A DNA stretch of 64,000 nt, from positions 124,001-188,000 of the forward strand of contig CACLAD010000001.1 in NCBI GenBank assembly GCA_902604715.1, in the 5' to 3' direction. How positions within the stretch are numbered: position 1 is the stretch's first letter; each line of letters begins with the position of its first letter. The stretch is from an uncultured Bacteroidota bacterium (GTDB lineage Bacteria > Bacteroidota > Bacteroidia > Flavobacteriales > Flavobacteriaceae). The translations under genes were made by a program, and so were the position numbers. This document shows, piece after piece, positions 27,602 through 37,321 of this stretch. The notes below the pieces were generated by a model, which saw only the letters and a list, made by a program, of their open reading frames with translations, did no database searches and had not been told where the DNA came from.

Positions 27602-28800
27602 ACCAATTCGATTATATGTTTAAAAATATCATTAGCAACATCAGTTTTTTCTTTGAGTTTGTATGGGGTTTTTATCCCTGATTTACAAATCACCGTAACC
27701 TTGTTTGTATCATATCCGAAACCAGCTCCATAGTCATTTAATGAATTTAGCACAATCAAATCTAAATTTTTCTTTTTCAGTTTATTTTTTGCATTTGAAA
27801 GCTCGTCTTCATTTTCAAGGGCAAAACCAACTAAAAATTGATTTTTCTTTGTTTTTCCTAACTCCATTAGAATATCAGTAGTCTTTTCTAACTTGATATT
27901 AATCTCTTTATTGTCTTTTTTGATCTTTTTTTTGGAAAATTCTTTTGGTTTGTAGTCACAAACAGCTGCTGCCATAATTACAATATCTGATTCATGATAA
28001 TCATCCATAATTGCTTTTTGCATTTGTGCACCTGTTTTAATTTTTACCAAATTTATTTTATTTGAACTTGTTAATTGATCAGTTGGACCACTGATTAGTT
28101 TTACTTCAGCACCTAAACTTAATGCAGTCTCTGCTAATGCAAAACCCATTTTACCAGATGAATGATTTGAAATAAATCTTACTGGATCTAACTCTTCAAT
28201 TGTGGGTCCTGCAGATATCAGAACTTTCTTACCAATTAAAGAAAGACTTTTGGAATAAAAATTTTCAATAAAATCTACAATTTCCAACGGTTCTGGTAAT
28301 CTGCCCTCACCTGAGAGCCCACTAGCCAATTCACCATAAGCAGGTGGTATAAGTATATTTCCATATGAAATTAGCTTATTTATTGATTGTTTTGTGGATT
28401 GGTGTTTATACATATCCAAATCCATGGCGGGGGCAAAAAATACCTGTGACTTACATGACAAGTATACTCCCAACAAAAGATTATCACAGTTACCATTTGC
28501 CATTTTAAATAACGTATTTGCAGTGGCTGGACATATTAGCATGAAATCTGCCCACAATCCTAGCTCAACATGATTATTCCAAACCCCATCTTCATCATCT
28601 GATTTAAATGAAGAATATACTGGATTTTTTGAAACCGTTGAAAGTGAAAGTGGTGTAACAAAATCTTTAGCGGATTCCGTCATAACTACTTTTACTTCAG
28701 CTCCACTTTTGATAAGACATCTAACTAGATTTGGGGTTTTGTAAGCAGCAATTCCACCTGAGATTCCTACAAGTACATTTTTACCGCTTAGAATAGACAT
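27598..28800 (-). CDS. coaBC: bifunctional phosphopantothenoylcysteine decarboxylase/synthetase CoaBC
   Basis: CoaBC joins cysteine to 4'-phosphopantothenate and decarboxylates the product in CoA synthesis. The N-terminal flavoprotein half (about 1-185) has GGIAAYK, NHVELG with the catalytic His, and ICPATANTLFKMANG. The C-terminal CoaB half has ISAGPTIEELDPVRFISNHSSGKMGFALAE and VGFALENE. The 400-residue length is typical. It lies 2 nt downstream of rpoZ and overlaps the PorD-like gene. Confidence 0.96.
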   Translation of the reverse strand: MSILSGKNVLVGISGGIAAYKTPNLVRCLIKSGAEVKVVMTESAKDFVTPLSLSTVSKNPVYSSFKSDDEDGVWNNHVELGLWADFMLICPATANTLFKMANGNCDNLLLGVYLSCKSQVFFAPAMDLDMYKHQSTKQSINKLISYGNILIPPAYGELASGLSGEGRLPEPLEIVDFIENFYSKSLSLIGKKVLISAGPTIEELDPVRFISNHSSGKMGFALAETALSLGAEVKLISGPTDQLTSSNKINLVKIKTGAQMQKAIMDDYHESDIVIMAAAVCDYKPKEFSKKKIKKDNKEINIKLEKTTDILMELGKTKKNQFLVGFALENEDELSNAKNKLKKKNLDLIVLNSLNDYGAGFGYDTNKVTVICKSGIKTPYKLKEKTDVANDIFKHIIELV

Positions 28801-28802
28801 TG

Positions 28803-29132
28803 TTATTCTTCTATTTCTTCATTACTATCTCTGTGATAAACTTTATCCTCGAGCCACTCCTGGATAGCAATAGCGTGAGGTTTTGGAAGTCTTTCATAAA
28901 ATTTTGAAACTTCGATTTGTTCTTTATTTTCAAAAATTTCTTCAAGACTGTCGTTATAAGTAGCAAATTCTTCTAATTTTTCGATTAGCTCCTTCTTAAC
29001 ATCACCCTTTATTTGCTCTGCTCTTTTTGAGATTATAGAAATAGCTTCATATATATTTTCGGTTTGATTTTCAATAGAATTTCTGTTATAAGTCTTAGTT
29101 GTTTGAGCAGCATTTGTGTTTTTGATATCCAT
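28803..29132 (-). CDS. rpoZ: DNA-directed RNA polymerase omega subunit, Bacteroidota type
   Basis: This is a 109-residue small subunit that supports RNA polymerase assembly. The sequence NRNSIENQTENIYEAISIISKRAEQI and KKELIEKLEEFATYNDSLEEIFENKEQIEVSKFYERLPKPHA are characteristic of the Bacteroidota RpoZ family, which differs from the E. coli form. It sits between bamD and coaBC, the usual position. Confidence 0.93.
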   Translation of the reverse strand: MDIKNTNAAQTTKTYNRNSIENQTENIYEAISIISKRAEQIKGDVKKELIEKLEEFATYNDSLEEIFENKEQIEVSKFYERLPKPHAIAIQEWLEDKVYHRDSNEEIEE

Positions 29133-29143
29133 TTTGTTAAAAG

Positions 29144-29947
29144 TTAAATATTATTAATTTCTGATAATTCGGAAAGTTTAGACTCCATTTCATCCATAAG
29201 TTCAGAATCATTGTAACTATTTTTAAATGAGTTAAAATAACTAACCGCATTTTCAATTCTTTCCTTTTGCCTCCAGACTACACTGTTAATTGCTAATTTA
29301 TATGCAGAATCAAATCTATAGTACATAGCTTTTTCTCTTAAATCAGAACCAGGAAAATCAATTAAAAAATTTTCAAAAGATTTTATTGCAGCTTGGTAAT
29401 CTGTAAGTGTATTGTATTGCAATGCAATATTAAACTCCTTTAATTCAAGCCTGTAATCTAATTCAAATATTAACTCATTGGCATCATCATTAAATTCAGA
29501 TTCGGGAAAAGAATTAATAAACTGCTGTAATTTGTCAATTGCTATTTTGGTGTCTTCAGAATCTTTTGAAAAGATTGGCGCCATTAAATAATAGCTTTTG
29601 GCCCCTAGAAAAGCCATTTCCTCAACCTTTTCACTATCTGGATATGAATTAACAAACCTTTCCATTTGATAAGAAGAGCTATTGTAATCCTTGGTCTTAT
29701 AAAAGCACATTGCCTGCATGTAAGTCAACTTTTGAGCTTGAGGCTTGCCTCTATACTGTGGAAGTATTTGGGCAAATAATCTTGATGCTTTAGAATATTT
29801 TTCTGAATCGTATAGTTCAGTACCAAGGTTAAATTTAACGGAAACTTCGTCAGAATTTAAAGCTTTCTGGTATTCGCTGCAACTACTAATTAAAATTAAG
29901 ATTGATATTGAATATAAAAGTTTCTTCATGTGTAATTTGGTGGTCAA
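29144..29947 (-). CDS. bamD: outer membrane protein assembly factor BamD
   Basis: This is a TPR-repeat lipoprotein of the beta-barrel assembly machine. The track start MTTKLHMKKLLYS includes a likely internal true start at MKKLLYSISILILISSCSEYQKAL (ATG at 29929), which gives a proper signal peptide with lipobox ISSC. The TPR-like helices include VKFNLGTELYDSEKYSKASRLFAQILPQYRGKPQAQKLTYMQAMCFY. The length after processing fits BamD (about 240-260). It lies 11 nt upstream of rpoZ. Confidence 0.92.
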   Translation of the reverse strand: MTTKLHMKKLLYSISILILISSCSEYQKALNSDEVSVKFNLGTELYDSEKYSKASRLFAQILPQYRGKPQAQKLTYMQAMCFYKTKDYNSSSYQMERFVNSYPDSEKVEEMAFLGAKSYYLMAPIFSKDSEDTKIAIDKLQQFINSFPESEFNDDANELIFELDYRLELKEFNIALQYNTLTDYQAAIKSFENFLIDFPGSDLREKAMYYRFDSAYKLAINSVVWRQKERIENAVSYFNSFKNSYNDSELMDEMESKLSELSEINNI

Positions 29948-29980
29948 AATTATGAATTTATTATGGATAATAAAACATAC

Positions 29981-30502
29981 TTAACCAATCTTATTTAAAC
30001 CGGTTAAATATTTTTCTAATTCTTTTCCAAAAATATCTATGAAATTTGGATTAATATCTATTATAATATCATTTAAATTTTGATTATGATTTGATAATCC
30101 AATCTTAAAATTTGCTTTAGAACAAGCTGTCGCATAATTAAGCTGAATATTATCTTTTTTATAATAGCTAATTAAAGCATCGAATTCCATTTCAATGAAT
30201 TCCTGAAGATCTAAATTATTTATCAAACCATTCCAACCAAAATCTTTGGATTCAAAATAAGAATCCCAATGATTTAATTTTGTGTCATTTTCGGAAAGAA
30301 AGGCTATAAATTTGATTTTATTTTCGTTAATGCCATAATTCTTGAATATGTCTCTAAGCTTATCATAATCTTTAAATTCACCAATATTTAAAATTATACC
30401 TACAGTTAGGATTTTGTTGCTGTTAACTGATGATGATCTATTCTCAATTGCTTTATTTATAAACTTTTTATTAGATCTGTCTTTAAAGAATTTTACAAAC
30501 AT
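29981..30502 (-). CDS. DUF6913 family protein, function unknown
   Basis: This is a 173-residue soluble protein without signal sequence or membrane helices. It resembles the small flavobacterial family DUF6913, often found near bamD/rpoZ. Readable segments are LTVGIILNIGEFKDYDKLRDIF and NDTKLNHWDSYFESKDFGWNG. I know of no assigned function. Its ATG lies 50 bp from the divergent nucleotidase gene. Confidence 0.7.
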   Translation of the reverse strand: MFVKFFKDRSNKKFINKAIENRSSSVNSNKILTVGIILNIGEFKDYDKLRDIFKNYGINENKIKFIAFLSENDTKLNHWDSYFESKDFGWNGLINNLDLQEFIEMEFDALISYYKKDNIQLNYATACSKANFKIGLSNHNQNLNDIIIDINPNFIDIFGKELEKYLTGLNKIG

Positions 30503-30535
30503 AGTTGGGTGTAGTTAAAACAAAAATAACTAATT

Positions 30536-30543
30536 TAACTTTG
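30536..30543 (+). promoter_or_regulatory. -7 promoter box of the split 5'-nucleotidase operon
   Basis: TAACTTTG matches TAnnTTTG perfectly and ends 9 nt before the ATG at 30553. Its position inside the longer track ORF supports the downstream ATG as the real start. Confidence 0.5.
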
Positions 30544-30552
30544 TTTTTCAAT

Positions 30553-31305
30553 ATGAGATCTTTATTCGTTAACCTTTTATTATTACTAATCTTTTTTGGT
30601 TGTTTAGAAAATACTAATCTAAAGACGGATATTGATAATATTGAAATTAATCAGGATATCTTGAGTGATTCTTCTATTGTTAAATTTTATCTACCATTTA
30701 AAAAAAATCTTGAAGAATCATTAATGAATAAGCCAATTTCATATTCTTTTGAAACTTACAAAAAAAATGATGGTGAATTAAATAGCACCTTAAGCAATAT
30801 GTTTGCTGATGCAACATTTGAAATGTCAAATGACCGATTCAAAGAAATTTCAGGAAAGAATATTGATATTGTTTTGCTAAATAATGGAGGTATACGTTCT
30901 ATGATTTCTAAAGGAGATATAAGTGAAAAAACCGCTTTTGAACTAATGCCTTTTGAAAACAGTATAGTAGTGCTAGAATTGAGCGGAAAGTCAATAAACA
31001 AAATGATTGATTATTTAAGGGTGGTCAAATTACAACACCCAATTAGAGGCTTGCAAATCAAATTAAACAATGATTATAGCTTAAATGACGCAAAAATTAA
31101 CGGACAGAAAATTATTATAAATAAAAAGTATTATGTAGCAACAACTGACTATCTTCTAGACGGTGGAGATAAAATGTATTTTTTAGCGGAAACAACAAAA
31201 ACAATCGATATTAATTACAAGATGAGAGATGTTTTAATCGATTATTTCAAAAAAAATGATACAATAAGATTGAAAGCGGATAATAGATTTATTAGAATAA
31301 AATGA
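30553..31305 (+). CDS. 5'-nucleotidase C-terminal domain lipoprotein
   Basis: This gene encodes only the C-terminal (substrate-binding) domain of a UshA-type 5'-nucleotidase. SNMFADATFEMS, IVLLNNGGIRSMISKGDISEKTAFELMPFENSIVVLELSG and YYVATTDYLLDGGDKMYFL are hallmark segments. I start it at ATG 30553, not at the track start 30505, because MRSLFVNLLLLLIFFGC is a lipoprotein signal with lipobox and a promoter box lies just upstream. The catalytic domain is encoded by the next gene, which overlaps by 4 bp. Confidence 0.9.
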   Translation: MRSLFVNLLLLLIFFGCLENTNLKTDIDNIEINQDILSDSSIVKFYLPFKKNLEESLMNKPISYSFETYKKNDGELNSTLSNMFADATFEMSNDRFKEISGKNIDIVLLNNGGIRSMISKGDISEKTAFELMPFENSIVVLELSGKSINKMIDYLRVVKLQHPIRGLQIKLNNDYSLNDAKINGQKIIINKKYYVATTDYLLDGGDKMYFLAETTKTIDINYKMRDVLIDYFKKNDTIRLKADNRFIRIK

Positions 31306-32207
31306 ATAGAAAAACCTTCATAAAAAACTCAATATACGGGTCTGCTGCTGTTGGACTAGCTCTAAATAATTTTAGTTGTAGTTCTCATAAAAATATAACT
31401 ATTCTTCATACTAATGATGTTCATAGCCATGTTGAACCTTTTTCAAAAGATCACTCAGAGTTTCCAAATAAAGGGGGGTTTGAAAGAAGAGCTACATTGA
31501 TTTCAGAAATCAGAAGGCAAAATCCTGATACTTTACTTTTCGATGCTGGAGACATATTTCAAGGAACACCATACTTTAACTTCTATGGCGGTGAAATTGA
31601 ATTTAAACTAATGAGCATGCTTGGATATGATGCTATAACCATAGGAAATCATGATTTTGATAATGGTATGGATGGTTTAGACAAGCAGTTACCTAATGCA
31701 AAATTTGACATAATTTCATCAAACTATGACTTTAAAAACACGATTTTAGAATCAAAAGTCAGTGATTATAAAATTTACAATAAATTAGGTATCAAAATTG
31801 GAGTTTTTGGATTAGGTATTGAACTTGAAGGGCTTGTTTCCAAAGACTTATACAAAGAGACAAAATATTTAGATCCTATAGATATAGCTAATGATACTGC
31901 CAAGAAATTAAAAGAGACTGAAAATTGTGATATAGTCATTTGTCTTTCCCATCTTGGTTATAAATATGAAAAGTTCCCAAATAAAATATCTGATTTGAAT
32001 CTAGCCAAATCAACAAAAAATATTGACCTAATAATTGGTGGACATACTCATACCTTTATGAATAAACCAGTAGTCGTAAAAAATAATGTAGGGAACGATG
32101 TATTGATTAATCAAGTTGGTTGTTTTGGACTATATCTTGGAAGAATTGACTTTTCATTTGACAGCGATAACAACAAGATTTTTAATTCAAATCTTTTGAT
32201 GATTTAA
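31302..32207 (+). CDS. 5'-nucleotidase catalytic (metallophosphoesterase) domain protein
   Basis: This is the metallophosphatase half of a UshA-like nucleotidase. ILHTNDVHSHVEP, FDAGDIFQGTPYFNFYGG, TIGNHDFDNG, and IGGHTHTFMNKPV supply the metal ligands and the catalytic His/Asp pair. The N-terminus has a hydrophobic signal ending in NFSC, so it is a lipoprotein or Tat-like exported protein. The C-terminal domain is encoded by the upstream, overlapping gene. The two products probably form one functional enzyme that dephosphorylates nucleotides outside the cytoplasm. Confidence 0.92.
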   Translation: MNRKTFIKNSIYGSAAVGLALNNFSCSSHKNITILHTNDVHSHVEPFSKDHSEFPNKGGFERRATLISEIRRQNPDTLLFDAGDIFQGTPYFNFYGGEIEFKLMSMLGYDAITIGNHDFDNGMDGLDKQLPNAKFDIISSNYDFKNTILESKVSDYKIYNKLGIKIGVFGLGIELEGLVSKDLYKETKYLDPIDIANDTAKKLKETENCDIVICLSHLGYKYEKFPNKISDLNLAKSTKNIDLIIGGHTHTFMNKPVVVKNNVGNDVLINQVGCFGLYLGRIDFSFDSDNNKIFNSNLLMI

Positions 32208-32215
32208 ATTATTTT

Positions 32216-34222
32216 CTAAAACAACAAATTCTGTCCAGAAATCAAGTTACTTAATTCAGTTTCAGAAATTATTTTAATATTTAATTTTTCTGCTTTTTCT
32301 TTTTTACTTGGACCCATATTAGAACCAGCTACAAGATATGTGGTTTTTGAGGAAATAGATGATGATATTTTACCGCCATTAGACTCTATTAATTTCTTTA
32401 ATTCATCTCTTGAAAAGTTTGCGAAAACCCCAGATATTACAAAAGATTTTCTAACTAAAATAGATGAAACGTTTTTGTTTGAATCATCAATTTCAAATTG
32501 AATATTATGACTTTTAAGTGAATTAATAATTTCTACATTTTCAGAGTTTTGTGAAAATTCAATTATACTATTAGCGATTTTTTCCCCTATCTCATCCACT
32601 GAGATAAGCTCATCGAAATCAGAATTCAAAATATTATCTATGTTTTCAAAATGCTTTGCAAGCTTTTTTGCTACTGTTTCGCCAACATATCTGATACCTA
32701 AGCCATATAACACTCTTTCAAATGGAATATTCTTAGAATCTAGTATTCCAGTTATAAGGTTATTAGCGCTTTTTTCAGCCATTCTTTCTAACCCTACAAT
32801 CTGATCAAATTTTAACTCGTATAAATCAGAATAATTCTTGATTAAATTAGCATTAACTAACAATGCAACCGTTTCTTGTCCCAAACCTTCAATATCTAAA
32901 GCTTTTCTTGAAATATAATGTTGAATTCTTCCAATAATCTGTGGCTTACATCCATTATAATTTAAACAATAGTGATTTGCCTCACCTTCAAATCTATGTA
33001 GTTTAGAACCGCATTCAGGACAATATTCAGGAAACTCAAATTTTTCAGAATCTAAACTTCTCTTTGAAATATCAACATTTGTAATTTTTGGTATTATATC
33101 ACCACCCTTTTCAACATAAACGTAATCTCCAATTCTAATATCCATTGTTTCAATAAAATCAGCATTGTGTAAAGAAGCTCTTTTAACAATTGTTCCAGCT
33201 AAATTCACAGGCTCTAAATTGGCTACAGGTGTAATTGAGCCAGTCCTACCCACCTGAAATGATATACTATTCAATCTTGTTCCAGTATTTTCTGGCTTAA
33301 ACTTGTAGGCCATTGCCCATCTTGGGAATTTTGAAGTGAATCCAAGAGCTTCCCTTTGATAAAAATCATTTACTTTTAAAACAACACCATCAATCTCAAA
33401 CGGAAGGTTTAATCTGTTTTTTTCCCAATACTCAATGAATTCAAATATTTCATCCAATGAGCTACTACATTTATAATTGTCATAAATATTAAAACCAAAT
33501 GATTTTGCATTCTCTAAAAACTGAATATGATTATTAAATAATTTTGGATCTTCAACAGAGTATAAAAGACATTCTAGCGGTCTTTCCGACACCTCTTTAC
33601 TGTCCTGAAGCTTTAAACTACCCGATGCAGTATTTCTAGGGTTTTTAAAAGGCTCCTCACCATTTTCCAACCTTTTCTTATTTAGCTGATTGAAACCATC
33701 TAAAGGCATTACAATCTCACCCCTAGCTTCAAATTCTCCCGTAATATTCTCTCTTAATTTTAATGGTACAGTTGGAATTGTTTTAACATTACTTGTAACA
33801 TCATCACCTTTTACTCCATCACCTCTAGTTACTGCTCTAAGAAGTTCTCCATCCTTATATGTTAAGTTAATCGATACACCATCAAACTTAAGCTCACAAG
33901 TGTATTCAACAGGTGAATCAATGATTTTTTTTATTCTTTTCTCCCACTCCTTTAAATCCTCTAGTGAATACGAGTTGTCAAGAGAATACATTGGGGTACC
34001 ATGAACTGAAGTATTAAATGATTTAGTAATATCACCTCCAACACGTTGAGTTGGGGAATTAATATCAAAATGTTCAGGATTTTCTTTTTCTAGCTTCTCT
34101 AATTCTTTTAACATCATATCAAAATCATAGTCTGATATTAAAGGATCGTCAAGGACATAATATCTATAGTTATGATCATGAAGTTTTTTTCTAAGACTAA
34201 AAATTTTCTCTGATATATTCAT
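32216..34222 (-). CDS. ligA: NAD-dependent DNA ligase LigA
   Basis: LigA seals nicks in replication and repair using NAD+. The 668-residue length is standard. The Ia domain has HDHNYRYYVLDDPLISDYDFD. The adenylated Lys112 lies in CELKFDGVS. The Zn finger has four Cys in CPECGSKL ... HYCLNYNGC. HhH motifs (YGLGIRYVGETVAKKLA) and a C-terminal BRCT domain (SFVISGVFANFSRDELKKLIESNGGK) follow. Confidence 0.98.
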   Translation of the reverse strand: MNISEKIFSLRKKLHDHNYRYYVLDDPLISDYDFDMMLKELEKLEKENPEHFDINSPTQRVGGDITKSFNTSVHGTPMYSLDNSYSLEDLKEWEKRIKKIIDSPVEYTCELKFDGVSINLTYKDGELLRAVTRGDGVKGDDVTSNVKTIPTVPLKLRENITGEFEARGEIVMPLDGFNQLNKKRLENGEEPFKNPRNTASGSLKLQDSKEVSERPLECLLYSVEDPKLFNNHIQFLENAKSFGFNIYDNYKCSSSLDEIFEFIEYWEKNRLNLPFEIDGVVLKVNDFYQREALGFTSKFPRWAMAYKFKPENTGTRLNSISFQVGRTGSITPVANLEPVNLAGTIVKRASLHNADFIETMDIRIGDYVYVEKGGDIIPKITNVDISKRSLDSEKFEFPEYCPECGSKLHRFEGEANHYCLNYNGCKPQIIGRIQHYISRKALDIEGLGQETVALLVNANLIKNYSDLYELKFDQIVGLERMAEKSANNLITGILDSKNIPFERVLYGLGIRYVGETVAKKLAKHFENIDNILNSDFDELISVDEIGEKIANSIIEFSQNSENVEIINSLKSHNIQFEIDDSNKNVSSILVRKSFVISGVFANFSRDELKKLIESNGGKISSSISSKTTYLVAGSNMGPSKKEKAEKLNIKIISETELSNLISGQNLLF

Positions 34223-34281
34223 TACATTTATCTAATTACAATACAGTAAAAAAACTACTCTAAGATACTAAATTGAAGCTC

Positions 34282-35862
34282 ATGAATTGGTCTAAAATAA
34301 TTGTTTTTTTTATATTTTTTTCCCATATAAATACACTTTTTTCTCAAAAAAATAATATAATTCCAACACCTAACGAGCAAACCATAAATAATGGCTTTAT
34401 GGAAATAGAAAATAGTCCTGAAATAATTACCGAATCTAGTTTTAATTCAGCAGCTAGACTTTTTAAGAACGCCATTAAAAAACTAGATTTAACCTCAAAA
34501 AAAACAACAAAAAATAGAATAAATTTTTCCCTTAATGAAAAATTAAATGAAGAAGAGTACATTCTAAAGATTAACACAGATCAGATAAATATAGAAGCCT
34601 CAACAGAAACTGGAGCTATCTTCGGTTTTCAATCTCTTTATCAATTAATGAATCTAAATTTGAAAAACGGAGTTGTAAAACTCCAAAATCAAGTAATCAA
34701 AGACTCCCCCAGGTTTAAATATAGAGGCATGCACTTAGATGTTGGGAGACATATGTATCCTGTAGCTTTTATTAAGAAATATGTAGATGGTTTGGCTATG
34801 TTAAAATTCAATAATTTTCACTGGCATTTAACTGAAGATCAAGGGTGGAGAATTGAAATAGTAAAATATCCTGAACTAAATAATATCGGTTCCTATCGTG
34901 ATTCGACATTAATAGGTCATTATACTGATAAACCATGGCAGTTTGATAATACAAGATACGGAGGTTATTACACTAAAAAAGAAATTAAAGAAGTTGTTAG
35001 ATATGCTCAGGAAAGAGGAATAAATGTGATTCCAGAGATTGAAATGCCTGGTCATTCACAAGCTGCAGTCTCATCCTATCCAGAATTTGGTTGTACAGGC
35101 GAACAAGTTGGAGTTGCTCCACTTTGGGGAGTCTTTAAAGAAATATACTGCAGTAAAAATGAAACTTTTGATTTTTTAGAAGAAATAATTGACGAGGTAG
35201 TTGAACTTTTCCCCGGAAAATATATACATATTGGTGGTGATGAAGCCCCTAAAACAAATTGGAAAGCGTGTGGAAATTGTCAAAATGTAATTAATCGTGA
35301 AGAGCTAAAAGATGAACATGAATTGCAGAGTTATTTTATCACTAGAATGGAGAAATACATCAACTCTAAAGGCAAACAAATAATTGGTTGGGATGAAATT
35401 TTAGAAGGTGGTTTAGCGCCTAATGCAACGGTTATGTCATGGCGAGGTGTTTCTGGAGGTGTAGAAGCTGCAAAAATGAATCATGAAGTCATTATGACAC
35501 CTAATGCAACATGCTATTTTGACCATTATCAAACTAAAGACACTGCAAAGGAACCATTAGCTATTGGAGGATACACCCCTATTGAAGAGATATATAATTA
35601 TGAACCTATTCCAAATGAATTAGATGAGTCTCTTCATAAATATATTATAGGTGCTCAAGGAAATGTTTGGACAGAATATATGAAGACAAGCGAGCATGTT
35701 GAGTACATGGTTTTTCCTAGAATATTTGCATTATCTGAAGTAGTTTGGGCTAAAGATAAACCATCATTTAATCACTTTGAAAACAAGGTCATAGACATGT
35801 ATCCAATCTTAGACAAAATGGATATTAATTATTCGAAACATCTTGAAAGATTAGAAGAATGA
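34282..35862 (+). CDS. glycoside hydrolase family 20 beta-N-acetylhexosaminidase
   Basis: This exported enzyme releases terminal N-acetylhexosamine residues from chitin-type or peptidoglycan-derived oligosaccharides. A signal peptide (IIVFFIFFSHINTLFS) precedes the GH20b-like domain. The catalytic barrel begins with SPRFKYRGMHLDVGRHMYPV. The Asp-Glu catalytic pair is in HIGGDEAPK. WRGVSGG, GAQGNVWTEYM and FPRIFALSEVVWAKD complete the pattern. The ATG at 34282 is preferred to the TTG at 34273. It overlaps cutC by 4 bp. With murQ at 49.5 kb it may feed amino-sugar recycling, but that link is inferred. Confidence 0.95.
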   Translation: MNWSKIIVFFIFFSHINTLFSQKNNIIPTPNEQTINNGFMEIENSPEIITESSFNSAARLFKNAIKKLDLTSKKTTKNRINFSLNEKLNEEEYILKINTDQINIEASTETGAIFGFQSLYQLMNLNLKNGVVKLQNQVIKDSPRFKYRGMHLDVGRHMYPVAFIKKYVDGLAMLKFNNFHWHLTEDQGWRIEIVKYPELNNIGSYRDSTLIGHYTDKPWQFDNTRYGGYYTKKEIKEVVRYAQERGINVIPEIEMPGHSQAAVSSYPEFGCTGEQVGVAPLWGVFKEIYCSKNETFDFLEEIIDEVVELFPGKYIHIGGDEAPKTNWKACGNCQNVINREELKDEHELQSYFITRMEKYINSKGKQIIGWDEILEGGLAPNATVMSWRGVSGGVEAAKMNHEVIMTPNATCYFDHYQTKDTAKEPLAIGGYTPIEEIYNYEPIPNELDESLHKYIIGAQGNVWTEYMKTSEHVEYMVFPRIFALSEVVWAKDKPSFNHFENKVIDMYPILDKMDINYSKHLERLEE

Positions 35863-36464
35863 TAATTGAGGTTTGTGCAGAATCATATGAATATGCAGTA
35901 AAAGCTGAGAAAGCCGGAGCAGATCGAATAGAGTTATGTAAAGATTTACAATTAGACGGTCTCACACCTGACTATGAATCCGCTAAAAGAACAATTGACA
36001 CATTAGAAATTCCTGTATTTATCTTAATTAGACCCAGAGGAGGTGATTTTATTTATTCTCATGAGGAATTTGAATTAATGAAGCGAGACATACTCAGATT
36101 CAGAAAAATGGGCTGTAAAGGAATTGTTTCAGGTGTTTTAAATATTGATAATTCGATAGATATTAAAAAAACAAAAGAGTTAGTTGAATTATCTAGACCT
36201 CTTGAGTTTACATTTCATAGAGCATTTGATAAGGTTAATAATCCGCTATATGAAATTGAAAATCTTATTGGATTAGGAATTGATAGAGTTTTAACATCAG
36301 GTCAAAAAGAGAAAGCAATAGATGGTTTAGTTTTACTTAAACAATTAAATAGTATTTCAAATAATAGAATTAAAATAATGCCAGGAAGTGGAATTAATAA
36401 ATCTAATATTGAAAATTTTGTAAATTTTGAAGAAATTCATGGATCATTCAAAAATGGATTTTAG
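35859..36464 (+). CDS. cutC: CutC family protein, C-terminally short
   Basis: This is a TIM-barrel protein of the CutC family, once linked to copper homeostasis and of uncertain function. MIIEVCAESYEYAVKAEKAGADRIELCKDLQLDGLTPDY, IFILIRPRGGDF and FTFHRAFDK are diagnostic. At 201 residues it stops just after EEIHGSFKNGF. That is about 30-40 residues before the usual end of CutC, and only 15 nt before the convergent prmC stop. The terminal barrel strand and helix may be missing. Confidence 0.9.
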   Translation: MIIEVCAESYEYAVKAEKAGADRIELCKDLQLDGLTPDYESAKRTIDTLEIPVFILIRPRGGDFIYSHEEFELMKRDILRFRKMGCKGIVSGVLNIDNSIDIKKTKELVELSRPLEFTFHRAFDKVNNPLYEIENLIGLGIDRVLTSGQKEKAIDGLVLLKQLNSISNNRIKIMPGSGINKSNIENFVNFEEIHGSFKNGF

Positions 36465-36478
36465 ATTTTAGTTATTAA

Positions 36479-37321
36479 CTAAATTTTTGACTTTAAAGCA
36501 AAAATAAATCTCGACAAACCTCTATAATCATCAAATTTTTGAAACTTAAAGTCGTTTTCAAATAAATATTGATTCAAATTATCATAATATTTGTTATTGA
36601 TTTCAAAAAATAACAAGCCCTTATTTTTTAAACTAAATTTTGAAAAATTAATAATTTCTGTATAATATTTTAAAGGTTCATTATCCTCCACAAATAAAGC
36701 TAACTCTGGTTCAAAATCTAAGACATTTTTTTTCATCAAAGTCTTTTCAAGCTCTGTTACATATGGGGGATTTGAAATAATAACATCATATTTTTTATTC
36801 GAATTGTATTCAAAAATATCTTCATTAATAAATTCAATACTAACACTGTTCAGTTTAGCATTTTCTTTAGCAACTTCAATTGCATCATTACTTATATCCA
36901 AAGCACTAACTTTGGAATTTGGTAGATTTTTAGCAATACTTATTGCAATGCAACCACTCCCCGTCCCTATATCCAGAATTTCTTTTCCGTCTAAATTTTC
37001 TTTAAGGATTAATCTCACTAATTCTTCAGTCTCAGGCCTTGGAATCAATACTGAACTATTAACCTTAAATTCCAAGTCCATAAAACTTGTCTTTCCTAAA
37101 ACATATTGAATTGGCTCATGGGTTTTTAACCTTTCCAATGCACTTATAAAAAGGAGATGATTTGATTCATTCAGATCAATCTCGTTAGCTAAAAGAATTT
37201 TTGATCTTGGAATTTTTAAGTAATCCTCTGCCAATAAATTAAATATAGAATTCAACTCATCCATTTCATAAATAGAGGAAAGCTCTGAAATCATTTTTAA
37301 TTTAAAATCTTTTAATTTCAT
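36479..37321 (-). CDS. prmC: peptide chain release factor N5-glutamine methyltransferase PrmC
   Basis: PrmC methylates the GGQ glutamine of release factors. The 280-residue protein has an N-terminal helical domain and YVLGKTSFMDLEFKVNSSVLIPRPETEELV. The SAM motif ILDIGTGSGCIAISIA and the catalytic NPPYV complete the assignment. It overlaps the upstream GNAT gene by 4 bp, so the two are probably co-transcribed. Confidence 0.95.
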   Translation of the reverse strand: MKLKDFKLKMISELSSIYEMDELNSIFNLLAEDYLKIPRSKILLANEIDLNESNHLLFISALERLKTHEPIQYVLGKTSFMDLEFKVNSSVLIPRPETEELVRLILKENLDGKEILDIGTGSGCIAISIAKNLPNSKVSALDISNDAIEVAKENAKLNSVSIEFINEDIFEYNSNKKYDVIISNPPYVTELEKTLMKKNVLDFEPELALFVEDNEPLKYYTEIINFSKFSLKNKGLLFFEINNKYYDNLNQYLFENDFKFQKFDDYRGLSRFIFALKSKI

